Origin: an uncultured Bacilli bacterium
GTDB taxonomy: Bacteria > Bacillota_I > Bacilli_A > RF39 > UBA660
Length of the DNA stretch: 53,610 nucleotides
Direction: 5' to 3'
NCBI GenBank assembly: GCA_947624275.1
Contig: CANQJR010000003.1
Location: 1-53,610, forward strand
The notes below the pieces were generated by a model. The model saw nothing but the letters and a program-made list of their open reading frames with translations. It did not search any database and had not been told where the DNA came from. Positions 20,279 to 29,539 of this stretch are shown in pieces. The position numbers and the translations under genes were made by a program. Position 1 is the stretch's first letter. Every line of letters begins with the position of its first letter.

Positions 20279-21016
20279 TTATATGCTTTTTATTTTAGTT
20301 TTTTTAGAACCTTTTTCAGTTGGTAATTCATAGAGTTGTAAACCATCAATTGCTTCATCTTCAGAACCAACTACTTCAAATCCTGGTCCTGCATATTTTC
20401 TAATACCCATATCGATAACCTTTTCATTTAATTCTTCCAATTCTTTTTTCAAAGTTTCATTTCTATTAACTGATAAGCCGAAATTCCAACCAATAAAATG
20501 ATCTAAAAAACGATTAATAAAATATTTTTGGGCCTCATCAAAATTTTCTTCATTTAATTTTTGATTTCTAATTGCTTTTTCGGTGATTATGAGATTTGCC
20601 CTTCCCTTATAGTCTTTATGTACTTCATCTGTTAATTCAAGCATGAAATAATATGGATCTAAGACAATTCTTTTATCAAGTGCTTGATTAAATATTCTTA
20701 CCATCTGTAAAATGATATCATCTAAATTAGATATTTGACTGAACACCTTATCATTACCAATTATCAATTCACCATTTTGATAAAATTCAAAGCTACATGT
20801 AGGACGTCCATCATTGTATGGATAAAAATAAATTAAATTATTAGAAATTTCAAATGCATTGGTACGATCTTTTTTTATTTTTTTCAAATTATAGTAACAT
20901 AGTTTTAAATCGAGGGCATTGGCAAAAATATTGATAAGATTATGGTCTTGTTTTAATTCTTGTTCACATTCTTTGCAACGTTTATGTCTTTTTAATAATT
21001 CAAAAATATCTTTCAT
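20279..21016 (-). CDS. Hypothetical protein, about 245 aa
   Basis: ORF with RBS GAGGT upstream of MKDIFELLKRHKRCKECEQEL; CxxC only near the N-term. Confidence 0.7.
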   Translation of the reverse strand: MKDIFELLKRHKRCKECEQELKQDHNLINIFANALDLKLCYYNLKKIKKDRTNAFEISNNLIYFYPYNDGRPTCSFEFYQNGELIIGNDKVFSQISNLDDIILQMVRIFNQALDKRIVLDPYYFMLELTDEVHKDYKGRANLIITEKAIRNQKLNEENFDEAQKYFINRFLDHFIGWNFGLSVNRNETLKKELEELNEKVIDMGIRKYAGPGFEVVGSEDEAIDGLQLYELPTEKGSKKTKIKSI

Positions 21017-21121
21017 AATTACCTCACTTCTTGTCTGTATATTATAACACAATTTAAAAAATATATATATTTATCTTTATATTTATAAAAAAAATCTTGA
21101 TTTATTCAAGGTATCATTACG

Positions 21122-21155
21122 AAAAATAAAAACGTACTTGAATCAAGTACGTTTT
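21122..21155 (-). terminator. Intrinsic terminator of the tRNA operon
   Basis: AAAACGTACTTG-AAT-CAAGTACGTTTT, T-rich minus-strand tail. Confidence 0.85.
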
Positions 21156-21192
21156 CTATTTTTACTCGTGTCTTCCGAGTTTAATATCAATG

Positions 21193-21277
21193 TGGTGCGG
21201 GTAACAGGAGTTGAACCTGCAAGCCTTGCGGCGCTAGATCCTAAGTCTAGTGCGTCTGCCAATTCCGCCATACCCGC
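21193..21277 (-). tRNA. tRNA-Leu (anticodon UAG), CCA encoded
   Basis: GCGGGTATGGCGGAATTGGCAGACGCACTAGACTTAGGATCTAGCGCC...GGTTCAACTCCTGTTACCCGCACCA; long variable arm. Confidence 0.96.
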
Positions 21278-21281
21278 AAAG

Positions 21282-21358
21282 TGGTGGACCCTATAGGACT
21301 CGAACCTATGACCGTCCGGTTATGAGCCGGATGCTCTAACCAACTGAGCTAAGGGTCC
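21282..21358 (-). tRNA. tRNA with CAU anticodon, most like tRNA-Ile2 (lysidine target), CCA encoded
   Basis: GGACCCTTAGCTCAGTTGGTTAGAGCATCCGGCTCATAACCGGACGGTCATAGGTTCGAGTCCTATAGGGTCCACCA; GGACC acceptor and GGCTCATAACC anticodon arm fit Ile2. Confidence 0.9.
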
Positions 21359-21369
21359 ATGACTTTTTA

Positions 21370-21398
21370 ATAGTAACATATATTTTCAATAATTTCAA
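21370..21398 (-). promoter_or_regulatory. Promoter of the tRNA-Ile2/tRNA-Leu transcript
   Basis: Minus strand TTGAAA-N17-TACTAT ending about 12 nt before the first tRNA. Confidence 0.7.
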
Positions 21399-21505
21399 CA
21401 TTAAAATGTATTTTTTACTATTTATAAATCGATATTTTATAGAAAAATAATTGTCTGAGTAGAGTTTTTTTATTTTGAATGTTATAATGTTATTGAGGTG
21501 TTGAT

Positions 21506-22417
21506 ATGAACGTCGTAATTAAAGTTAGTGATCAGACTAAAGAAAAAATGATTAAATATTATGAAGGTAAAAAAAGAGATAAAGAAATACCTTATGTCGT
21601 CTTTCAAGCTGAAGAAGAAGATACGGTCATAACGATGTATACTTCGGGAAAAGTCATGTTTCAAGGGACGAGTGCTGATGTAGATGCGACGATGTGGAAA
21701 GAGATTGATGGGCAGAATATCAGCCAAAAAGAAGTTACCGAAGATGATAAAAAATATTACTACTGCTCCTCTATTGGATCAGATGAAGTTGGTACGGGTG
21801 ATTATTTTGGACCAATTGTCGTAACTAGTTGTTATGTAACTAAAGATGATATTTCTTTTCTTGAAGAATTGGGAATAAAGGATTCTAAGAAATTAGATGA
21901 TGACAAAATATTGAAGATTGCACCTCAATTAGTAAAAAGAATTAAATATAAGAGCATCATTTTAAACAATAGTGAATATAACGAAAAATATGGTGTCGGA
22001 TATAATATTAATAAATTAAAAGCTATTATGCATAATAAAGTATTATGGCAAATGGTTCATGAAGAAAAAGATTTGTATTACGACTATATAATTATTGACG
22101 AATTTGCTAGAGAACAGCGCTATTACGATTATATTAAAGAAAGTCCTAATGTTCAAAGAGGTGTGACATTTATGACCAAAGCTGAAGACAAAAACTTGGC
22201 GGTTGCCTCAGCATCAGTCATAAGTCGTTACATATTTCTAAAAGAATTTGATAAATTGAGTGATTCCCTTCACATTCCTCTACCTAAAGGGGCTGGTGAA
22301 CAAGTCGATAAGATTGGTGAAGAAATAGTTGTCAAATACGGAGAAGACAAATTGAGAGAAGTAGCTAAATTAAATTTTAAAAATACTGAAAGAATTCTTC
22401 ATACGATGATATTTTAA
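21506..22417 (+). CDS. rnhC: Ribonuclease HIII
   Basis: 303 aa, N-term TBP-like domain, IGSDEVGTGDYFGPIVV, GIKDSKKLDD, ASASVISRYIFL. Confidence 0.96.
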   Translation: MNVVIKVSDQTKEKMIKYYEGKKRDKEIPYVVFQAEEEDTVITMYTSGKVMFQGTSADVDATMWKEIDGQNISQKEVTEDDKKYYYCSSIGSDEVGTGDYFGPIVVTSCYVTKDDISFLEELGIKDSKKLDDDKILKIAPQLVKRIKYKSIILNNSEYNEKYGVGYNINKLKAIMHNKVLWQMVHEEKDLYYDYIIIDEFAREQRYYDYIKESPNVQRGVTFMTKAEDKNLAVASASVISRYIFLKEFDKLSDSLHIPLPKGAGEQVDKIGEEIVVKYGEDKLREVAKLNFKNTERILHTMIF

Positions 22418-22421
22418 AAAG

Positions 22422-22447
22422 AAAAAAGTAGATTGCTCTACTTTTTT
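22422..22447. terminator. Bidirectional terminator between rnhC and the SPFH gene
   Basis: AAAAAAGTAGA-TTGC-TCTACTTTTTT perfect inverted repeat. Confidence 0.88.
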
Positions 22448-23610
22448 TATTTGATCTCTGTACCGCATTCACTGCAGAATTTACCGGTAACTTCAGCTCC
22501 ACAATTTGGGCACTTTTTAACTTGATTCAAGGCAGTACCACATTCGCTACAGAACTTACCAGTTACTTCAGCACCACAATTTGGACATTTCGTCGTCGTT
22601 TGATTTTTTTGATATGGATCATACTGTTGTTGTTGTGGTTGGTTATTGAAAGCATTTTGCATAACTCCTCCAGTCATTCCACCAGTTGCCATATTCATTA
22701 CTCCCAAACCGACAAAACCATTAGCAGCCCCATTTTCGTTACTAGCAGCTTTATCCATGACGTCGAGTACTCTTCCTTGCTGCATCATTGAATTAGCATT
22801 GTGTTCGTATTCTTTAATCTTCTTATCAGATTCTTCATCAGGTGTTACAGACTCAATAGCAAATCCGACTAATTTAATTCCCCTATTGCGAATTGGTTCA
22901 TCAAATACTTTGGAATCCATTACTTGTTTAATTTCATCAGTATTGCTAGGTAATTCCAATAATGGAATTTTGTGTTCACTATTTCCAAGTTCGTTTAAGA
23001 CATTTTGGAAAGTTGCCATCACTTCTGAATTCATCTGATCAGATAATACATCTTTGGTAACGACATCAGCAGTTCCAGCATACATGCGCATGAATAGTGC
23101 TGGATCAAAGATTTTAAATGTATACTTTCCATAACATCTGACCTTAACTCCAAGCGGCATCAATGAACCTGTCATTTGATTAGGAATGGCATGTGACCAA
23201 TCCTGATAAGGAATTGGTGTACCAGTTCCAAATTTATTATCCAATATCTCTTTGACATTGAAGTAGAATACGGCTTGTTCTTTAGCTGGTGTACCATTGT
23301 AAGTAAATCTTTGCCACATCTCTTTAAATACTGCGCCAAATTGACCAGCAAAAAAAGTTGGTGATGTAGATTGATCAAAGTTATAAGTACCCTCCTCAGC
23401 AGTCGCATCTAAAATTGTTCCTGAATCGTAGACAACAGCTACTTGTCCAGGTGCAACAATTATTCTACTCCCTTTTGAAATCTGTCCACTTTTAGTCGTC
23501 TTTTTCATCATCAATGTATTTTCATCCATATCTTCACATTTGATCAGATCTTCCCATTGATCACCTAAAGTTGAACCAATTGCGCCAACGGCAGATTTAA
23601 TTAATCCCAT
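22447..23610 (-). CDS. SPFH-domain protein with two C-terminal zinc ribbons (YdjI-like)
   Basis: 387 aa; IIVAPGQVAVVYDSGTILDATAEEGTY SPFH core; C-term tandem KCPNCGAEVTGKFCSECGT x2. Confidence 0.88.
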   Translation of the reverse strand: MGLIKSAVGAIGSTLGDQWEDLIKCEDMDENTLMMKKTTKSGQISKGSRIIVAPGQVAVVYDSGTILDATAEEGTYNFDQSTSPTFFAGQFGAVFKEMWQRFTYNGTPAKEQAVFYFNVKEILDNKFGTGTPIPYQDWSHAIPNQMTGSLMPLGVKVRCYGKYTFKIFDPALFMRMYAGTADVVTKDVLSDQMNSEVMATFQNVLNELGNSEHKIPLLELPSNTDEIKQVMDSKVFDEPIRNRGIKLVGFAIESVTPDEESDKKIKEYEHNANSMMQQGRVLDVMDKAASNENGAANGFVGLGVMNMATGGMTGGVMQNAFNNQPQQQQYDPYQKNQTTTKCPNCGAEVTGKFCSECGTALNQVKKCPNCGAEVTGKFCSECGTEIK

Positions 23611-23668
23611 ATAAAATTCCTCCTTCTGGACTAATATAATCTCAATATCATTTATTCCTATATTATAT

Positions 23669-23708
23669 ATAATACATCTAAAAAATCACTATGACAATAC
23701 AATGTCAT
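23669..23708 (-). promoter_or_regulatory. Promoter of the SPFH gene with inverted repeat overlapping the -35
   Basis: Minus strand TTGTCA-N17-TATTAT; palindrome ATGACA-N6-TGTCAT at 23691-23708. Confidence 0.6.
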
Positions 23709-23724
23709 TTTTCTAGACACTCTT

Positions 23725-24690
23725 TTACTTGATGGAAACGATGTTAGATAATACCCAATCGTGTTCACCAGTCGTAATAATGCTCTTACAATATTCGCAT
23801 TGCCCAGCTGACGTGATCTCTGTTGGAGCACCACAATTTGGACAATTCGTCGTCGATTTATTACTCATTCCCATTTTTGTCAAAACACCTTTTTTACGAT
23901 TAAAGGTCATTTCATATTTCATGAACCAAGTACGATTTGGATCACTTTCGAGAACTTCATTAGTATTGGCATCAACTACATAGTCATGCATAGTCGCATG
24001 AAGTTCAACGACTAGTACTTCTTTATCACCATCGACGTGATAATCGCGCAAACTGCAATGTCTAATAGCTATTTTTTCTACTTTATTAATTTTATTGTTT
24101 TTGATGTATTCATCCAATTGTTGATTGTGCTGATTAAACAATTCTTGACTTTCGAAAGGACGTATAATTTTCCAATTGCGATCAGTCCAAGCTTGTTGAA
24201 TCTTCATGAATACTTCTCTTGCCCAACCGATGAAATCATCTTCTGAAAAGTTGGGGTCGACATTGCGAATGTTTTGAGCAATGGAATGACTTAAATTCGA
24301 ATCGGGAATATTTTCACTCTCATGGGCTCTTCGCAAAGCATTTTGATTAGCATTCATAACTCGCATCTGTTTGAGTCTACCACTCTTTTTTAAATAAATA
24401 CTAACACCGATAATCAAGGCAATAATAACTAATGTTCCAATGGGACCAAAAGTATCTACAAGAATGTAAAATAATAAAAGTATGTCCCCAGCATCAGCAT
24501 CACTCGAACTACTACTTCCACTGTCAAAATCACCATAGTCACTGTACCCACCATAATCATAATCACTATAATCATTATTGTTGCCAACGTCTGCAAAAAC
24601 GGGTGAATTGTATAGTAAAAAAACAGTTGTTAGTAACAATACGACGATTAATAAATATTTAATAATTTTTTTATAATTCTCTTTTTTCAT
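23725..24690 (-). CDS. Tim44-like domain membrane protein with C-terminal zinc ribbon
   Basis: 321 aa, signal/TM, Tyr/Asp/Gly/Ser-rich linker, second TM, Tim44-like (WAREVFMKIQQAWTDRNWKIIRPFESQELF), NCPNCGAPTEITSAGQCEYCKS. Confidence 0.82.
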   Translation of the reverse strand: MKKENYKKIIKYLLIVVLLLTTVFLLYNSPVFADVGNNNDYSDYDYGGYSDYGDFDSGSSSSSDADAGDILLLFYILVDTFGPIGTLVIIALIIGVSIYLKKSGRLKQMRVMNANQNALRRAHESENIPDSNLSHSIAQNIRNVDPNFSEDDFIGWAREVFMKIQQAWTDRNWKIIRPFESQELFNQHNQQLDEYIKNNKINKVEKIAIRHCSLRDYHVDGDKEVLVVELHATMHDYVVDANTNEVLESDPNRTWFMKYEMTFNRKKGVLTKMGMSNKSTTNCPNCGAPTEITSAGQCEYCKSIITTGEHDWVLSNIVSIK

Positions 24691-24743
24691 ATAGCCTCTT
24701 ATCTTTTGATTTAACTCTTCATATATTCAAATTTTTATTTATC

Positions 24744-25790
24744 TCATTGTAATTGAACGATGTATGGATGAGCTGCGGTACCATCAGCATTGGAACCGAC
24801 CATCGTATTACTCTTTAGATATGCCACCATATTAGCTGTACATTGTGTCAACAGAGCTGTACCAGTTACCGAACTAGGAGAATAAGTGACGAATTGACTC
24901 AAACCGTTATATGGCGTTGAAGTCCAATGACAACTATTTGAACTGACACTGTTCATCCAATTGCCGCTTCGACACTTGGTCATACTATTGGCAATGGTGC
25001 CAGATGACAGACTGCATTCCGTACTATTTGATGCTTTTAAATAGTCGGCTAATGAAACTATTCCAAAGGAATTCTTAGCTATTTCGGTATTGTTATTTAT
25101 ATTGGTATCCATCGAAGAGAAATAACTACCGACGTTGTCCGTACTATAAATAGCTCCAAAATAATAAACGCCATCCACTTTGAAAAGAGATGTATAATCC
25201 ATATTGTTCCACTTGTTTTGCAAACTGTTGCGAAGTGTAGAACTATTTGTCCAAAATTGAACACCACTACCAGCTTGCGTACTACTCTTTTTATCTATGG
25301 GTTCAGTCGTTGCATCATCAAACATTATTTTGATAGAGCCATCATTTTCCAAGGCAATGATACGACCTGATTTAGTACCGATCTTTATGTAATTGCGAGC
25401 ACTATCACCTGTGAACACATATCTTTTAGTAGCGTTAGTGACATCCGTCGTCAAACCGGAGTTTTGAACGTCTTCATTATCTAAAATCAAATCTCTTAGA
25501 GAGACGAGATTACCACTAGCTATGGCATTGGCTTCGCCCCCGACACAAGATACGTAGGTTTCATATTCATCAGTACAACTATAATTGTTAGCCATGTAAC
25601 ACATGTCTAAATTGACCTGTTTTTTAATGCATTTATTCAAGTAATAACTGACGTCCTCAGAAGCCATTGTCTCTTTATTATAAGTACTGCGCATAATACT
25701 TAAAAGAAGCATGAGAATCAATATTATCATAGTTAAAATGCCATATAACATCGTCGATATTGCAAATCCTCTATCATTTAAATTCTTCAT
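24744..25790 (-). CDS. Prepilin-like (RGFAIST) secreted protein, unknown function
   Basis: MKNLNDRGFAISTMLYGILTMIILILMLLLSIMR N-term; C-term ...MVAYLKSNTMVGSNADGTAAHPYIVQL. Confidence 0.7.
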   Translation of the reverse strand: MKNLNDRGFAISTMLYGILTMIILILMLLLSIMRSTYNKETMASEDVSYYLNKCIKKQVNLDMCYMANNYSCTDEYETYVSCVGGEANAIASGNLVSLRDLILDNEDVQNSGLTTDVTNATKRYVFTGDSARNYIKIGTKSGRIIALENDGSIKIMFDDATTEPIDKKSSTQAGSGVQFWTNSSTLRNSLQNKWNNMDYTSLFKVDGVYYFGAIYSTDNVGSYFSSMDTNINNNTEIAKNSFGIVSLADYLKASNSTECSLSSGTIANSMTKCRSGNWMNSVSSNSCHWTSTPYNGLSQFVTYSPSSVTGTALLTQCTANMVAYLKSNTMVGSNADGTAAHPYIVQLQ

Positions 25791-25825
25791 AGCATCACCT
25801 ATCATAATTATACAACAATAAAAAA

Positions 25826-26380
25826 TTAAAGACTAGTTTTTTTATATATAATTAAATACTTATCACCATATTTACGTTCTTTGATGATTTCTAAAGTTTT
25901 TAAAGTACTATTTAAATAATTGTTATCGATTTCACAAACGATGACTCCTCCATCATTTAATAGATCATATTCCAATATTTTATCGATGACCATATTTAAG
26001 CACTCTTTTTTATATGGCGGATCTAAAAAGATGATGTCCATTTTTAAATCGTGGTCTTTTAAATATCGCAAACATTCCTCATAATCCAAATTTAAAATTT
26101 TTACTTTGTCATCCATTTTAAAATCATCGCTATTCTTCTTAATGACATCAATACACTTGCGATTTATGTCATTAAAATAACAAAAGCGACTACCATTACT
26201 GAGAGCTTCAAATCCCAAATTACCACTACCAGCAAATAGATCGAGACAAATACTATTATCTAGATATGGATTTATCATTGCAAAAAGAGATTCCTTGACT
26301 CTATCCATCGTCGGTCTCGTCCCTTTGATGTCATATCCAGCAATTTTACGTCCTTTTAAAATTCCACTAATTATTTTCAT
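25826..26380 (-). CDS. rsmD: 16S rRNA (guanine966-N2)-methyltransferase RsmD
   Basis: MKIISGILKGRKIAG...TRPTMDRVKESLFAMI...CLDLFAGSGNLGFEALSNG...DIIFLDPPYKK. Confidence 0.97.
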   Translation of the reverse strand: MKIISGILKGRKIAGYDIKGTRPTMDRVKESLFAMINPYLDNSICLDLFAGSGNLGFEALSNGSRFCYFNDINRKCIDVIKKNSDDFKMDDKVKILNLDYEECLRYLKDHDLKMDIIFLDPPYKKECLNMVIDKILEYDLLNDGGVIVCEIDNNYLNSTLKTLEIIKERKYGDKYLIIYKKTSL

Positions 26381-26690
26381 TGATACAACCCTTTTCATTC
26401 ACTAATTCTTTTAATTTTTTATTGATTTCTAATACTAAAAAATATAGATCATTTTCTAATTCTTTATATCTTTTAACTTTGTCAAAATTAAGAATTTCTT
26501 TTTTAAGTGATACATATTCAGCATTATAAATGTCATTATGAGAATTCATCATCTTTAACTTATCCAATTTTTCTTTTAATAATTCATCTTTTAAAATATC
26601 ATCCTTTAATTTTGTCATCGTTTGAATTTCTTCACTATTTTCAAAAATATTGATCAATTCATCCAACATATTCCAAATTTGTAAATCCAT
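26367..26690 (-). CDS. YlbF/YmcA family protein (Y-complex type)
   Basis: 107 aa, immediately upstream of rsmD as in Bacillus ylbF; helical KLDKLKMMNSHNDIYNAEYVSLKKEI. Confidence 0.7.
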   Translation of the reverse strand: MDLQIWNMLDELINIFENSEEIQTMTKLKDDILKDELLKEKLDKLKMMNSHNDIYNAEYVSLKKEILNFDKVKRYKELENDLYFLVLEINKKLKELVNEKGCINENN

Positions 26691-28949
26691 TTATTCATCA
26701 ACTTCTTTTCTAATTCTATCAATAATTTTAATGACTTCTTCAGGTGTTTCCTTCAATAGTTCAACTCGTAAATTGTTGATGCCTAACTCGCGCATCGATT
26801 TGATATTTTTAATATTGTCAAGTGGTTCATAATGCATGATATGAGTGAAATGTTTAGTATTGATGATGGGATAGATATGACCATTATTATCCTTCAAGTA
26901 ATAATCGTTTCCCATTGAACACAAATGGCAGTCGTCCCGGTCAGCATTATCAAACAATTTGATGGGACAATACTTCATTATCATCAATTCCATCGTTCCA
27001 TAGACAATATATTCGACAGCGTCGTTAAAAAAGGTGCTTCTCTTTAAGTGTTCCAATGTCACTTCAGGTGAAATTGTGACCATATGGCATCCATTCTTCA
27101 CCAAAAAATTGATCGTTTCGTGATTGAAAGCATTGATCGTGTAGTCGGCAATGACATCGTTATTCGAAGCATATTTGTTGATTGCACCCAATTCTGTCGC
27201 CACCAAATGTTCATTGGCAAAAGAAGGATATTTGGTCATGACGCGTGGCAAACGATAGTATACATTACCAGTATTTTTATATTTATCATATAAAATTTTA
27301 GAATCGGTATATATGCGATCTACTTTTTGATCAAGACAAGTTTTTAATTGTTTTTCATCACGCACTAAAATGGCTATTTTAATATCTTTACTATGTCGCC
27401 TTACTGGGTCACTATCAATATCTTTCTTCTCACTTGATGAGATAAGTTTTTTTCTAAAAGCATTTTGACGAAGCGAGATCAATTCAGAGACAGCTTGACG
27501 GCGTAATTCATTGATTTCTTTAATGGAGACAAATACTTGATCAGAAATATTGACTGAAACGCTTTGCGCAACAAAAGGCGTATTGCCGAGTTTAGTCAAT
27601 TGTTCAATCATTCGCTCTTCACTCATGGGACTAGTCTTAGATCTTTCGATTGGCGAACCCCAGACTTTCACTGTATTTTTGCCATCATTTAAAATTAATT
27701 CTAGAGGTTGACCCAACTGACAATTAGCTATTATTGCAATCGGAATTTTCTTTTCTTGAAGTTTGCGCAAACTGCTCATCAATTTTTTGTCAGTCGTCTT
27801 TAAAACTGTCCCTCTCTTATTCAAATTTATTTTATTATCAATGATGGCAATACATCCTTTAGAAACGGAATTGACCAATAACATTTTGTCATCGTACAAA
27901 CGATTCAAAATCATTCCTTCGCCATTGGGTAGTCTTATTCCATCTTCTTGATTTAATGAATCAGACAATTTTATTTTGATGTAATTGGAGTCATATGATA
28001 TGACTTCCCCAATCTCAACACCGATATGATTTGGGGTTTTAGGATTCATGATATCTTTAAATTTATCAGTGAACAAATAACCATCAGTAAACTCGCGATT
28101 ATACACTTTTTTCAAATCGTATAAATCATTTGGATCAACCGTCATATCTTGATGATCATAATAATGATCAATCATCGTTCGATACAATTTGGTGACAAAA
28201 CCTACGTATTCTGGGGATTTCATTCGTCCTTCGATTTTGAAACTATCTATTCCCGCTTCGATCAATTCTTTGATGTGAGCTAAGGTGTTCAAATCTTTAG
28301 TGCTCAATAAATATTCGCCATCTGTCTTCAATTGGTGATCATTTTTATAAAGTTGATATGGTAGACGGCAAGATGCGACACATTCACCACGATTGGCACT
28401 GCGACCCCCATTCATGCTGCTGAAAAGACAACAACCGGAATAACAGACGCATAAAGCTCCATGGACGAACACTTCTTTTTCGAGTTTGGTATCCAATTTT
28501 TGTATCTCATCAAGAGTCAATTCGCGCGCTAAAACCGCCCTTTTAACGCCCATTTTCTCTAACATCGCCAATCCTTCTGAATTGTGGTTATGACTTTGCG
28601 TAGAGACATGAATTTCCAAATCGGGATATAATTCACGCACCTTTTTGATCAAACCGATGTCTTGGATGATTAAGGCATCGACATTATGGCAATATAAAAA
28701 GTCAATATAATCTAATACCTCTTTCAATTCCTCATCATAAATTAAAGTGTTCACTGTGATGTATACTTTAACAGAATATAAATGACAATATTTGATGGCT
28801 TCAACTATTTCTTCATCATTGAAGTTATTGGCAAATTTGCGCGCTCCAAACTTTTTGCCAGCAAAGTAGACGGCATCAGCGCCATTGTGAACGGCAAAGG
28901 GTAATGTCTCCATATTACCGACTGGACTTAACAATTCAACTCTCTTCAT
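26691..28949 (-). CDS. U32 family peptidase (two-part, ~750 aa)
   Basis: KRVELLSPVGNMETLPFAVHNGADAVYFAGKKFGAR, HGALCVCYSGCCLFSSMNGGRSANRGECVASCRLPY, FKIEGRMKSPEYV. Confidence 0.95.
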   Translation of the reverse strand: MKRVELLSPVGNMETLPFAVHNGADAVYFAGKKFGARKFANNFNDEEIVEAIKYCHLYSVKVYITVNTLIYDEELKEVLDYIDFLYCHNVDALIIQDIGLIKKVRELYPDLEIHVSTQSHNHNSEGLAMLEKMGVKRAVLARELTLDEIQKLDTKLEKEVFVHGALCVCYSGCCLFSSMNGGRSANRGECVASCRLPYQLYKNDHQLKTDGEYLLSTKDLNTLAHIKELIEAGIDSFKIEGRMKSPEYVGFVTKLYRTMIDHYYDHQDMTVDPNDLYDLKKVYNREFTDGYLFTDKFKDIMNPKTPNHIGVEIGEVISYDSNYIKIKLSDSLNQEDGIRLPNGEGMILNRLYDDKMLLVNSVSKGCIAIIDNKINLNKRGTVLKTTDKKLMSSLRKLQEKKIPIAIIANCQLGQPLELILNDGKNTVKVWGSPIERSKTSPMSEERMIEQLTKLGNTPFVAQSVSVNISDQVFVSIKEINELRRQAVSELISLRQNAFRKKLISSSEKKDIDSDPVRRHSKDIKIAILVRDEKQLKTCLDQKVDRIYTDSKILYDKYKNTGNVYYRLPRVMTKYPSFANEHLVATELGAINKYASNNDVIADYTINAFNHETINFLVKNGCHMVTISPEVTLEHLKRSTFFNDAVEYIVYGTMELMIMKYCPIKLFDNADRDDCHLCSMGNDYYLKDNNGHIYPIINTKHFTHIMHYEPLDNIKNIKSMRELGINNLRVELLKETPEEVIKIIDRIRKEVDE

Positions 28950-29008
28950 AATATCACCCAAAATCTATATAAATAATATCACAATATTAAAATAAAAAAA
29001 AGATTTGA

Positions 29009-29527
29009 CTAATTGCCAAAGAAATGAGTCAAAATCTTCTCTTTATAAATTTTTTCATCAGCATTATTGAAATCGACATCATCAGTGTGAGATTTGCGAA
29101 AAGAAATGCCACTACAAAGATTGTGAACTAACCATTCATTGAGCAGTGATTGTTCGCTCCTCTTCCAATTGGATGGATATTTTCTCTCATATTCTTGAAG
29201 AATTGCAATAATTCTTTGCATATCTTCACGATCAACAATTTTATATGATTCCATGATGCAGATATTGGGATCTTGTCTAAACCTCTCATCGATTATATAA
29301 ATGGAATTAGCATCATCACTCGTCAAAGAAGAGCGATCTTTATTTGTGATATAGATTTTATAATTATCTAAAAACGCAAAAGGAACATCTGAATTAGCAC
29401 TAGTAAAATCCTGATTAATAATATGGGATTTTCCATCTTCTCTAGTTGATAAACTTGGTAGTGCAATGGCAATTGAAGTCGTGGTGATCAACGCTAAAAC
29501 TTTTTTGTATATCTTTAAATTTTTCAT
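29009..29527 (-). CDS. Secreted hypothetical protein
   Basis: 172 aa with signal-like N-term MKNLKIYKKVLALITTTSIAIALPSLS. Confidence 0.65.
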   Translation of the reverse strand: MKNLKIYKKVLALITTTSIAIALPSLSTREDGKSHIINQDFTSANSDVPFAFLDNYKIYITNKDRSSLTSDDANSIYIIDERFRQDPNICIMESYKIVDREDMQRIIAILQEYERKYPSNWKRSEQSLLNEWLVHNLCSGISFRKSHTDDVDFNNADEKIYKEKILTHFFGN

Positions 29528-29539
29528 CTCATGCCACCA

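Noticed and set aside
21282-21358. Elongator tRNA-Met call for the CAU tRNA
   Set aside because: Acceptor (GGACC) and anticodon arm (GGCTCATAACC) fit tRNA-Ile2 better; not absolutely excluded without a classifier
22522-23038. Plus-strand ORFs 89 and 130 aa
   Set aside because: Antisense to the SPFH gene; shadow frames of zinc-ribbon and Gly-rich codons
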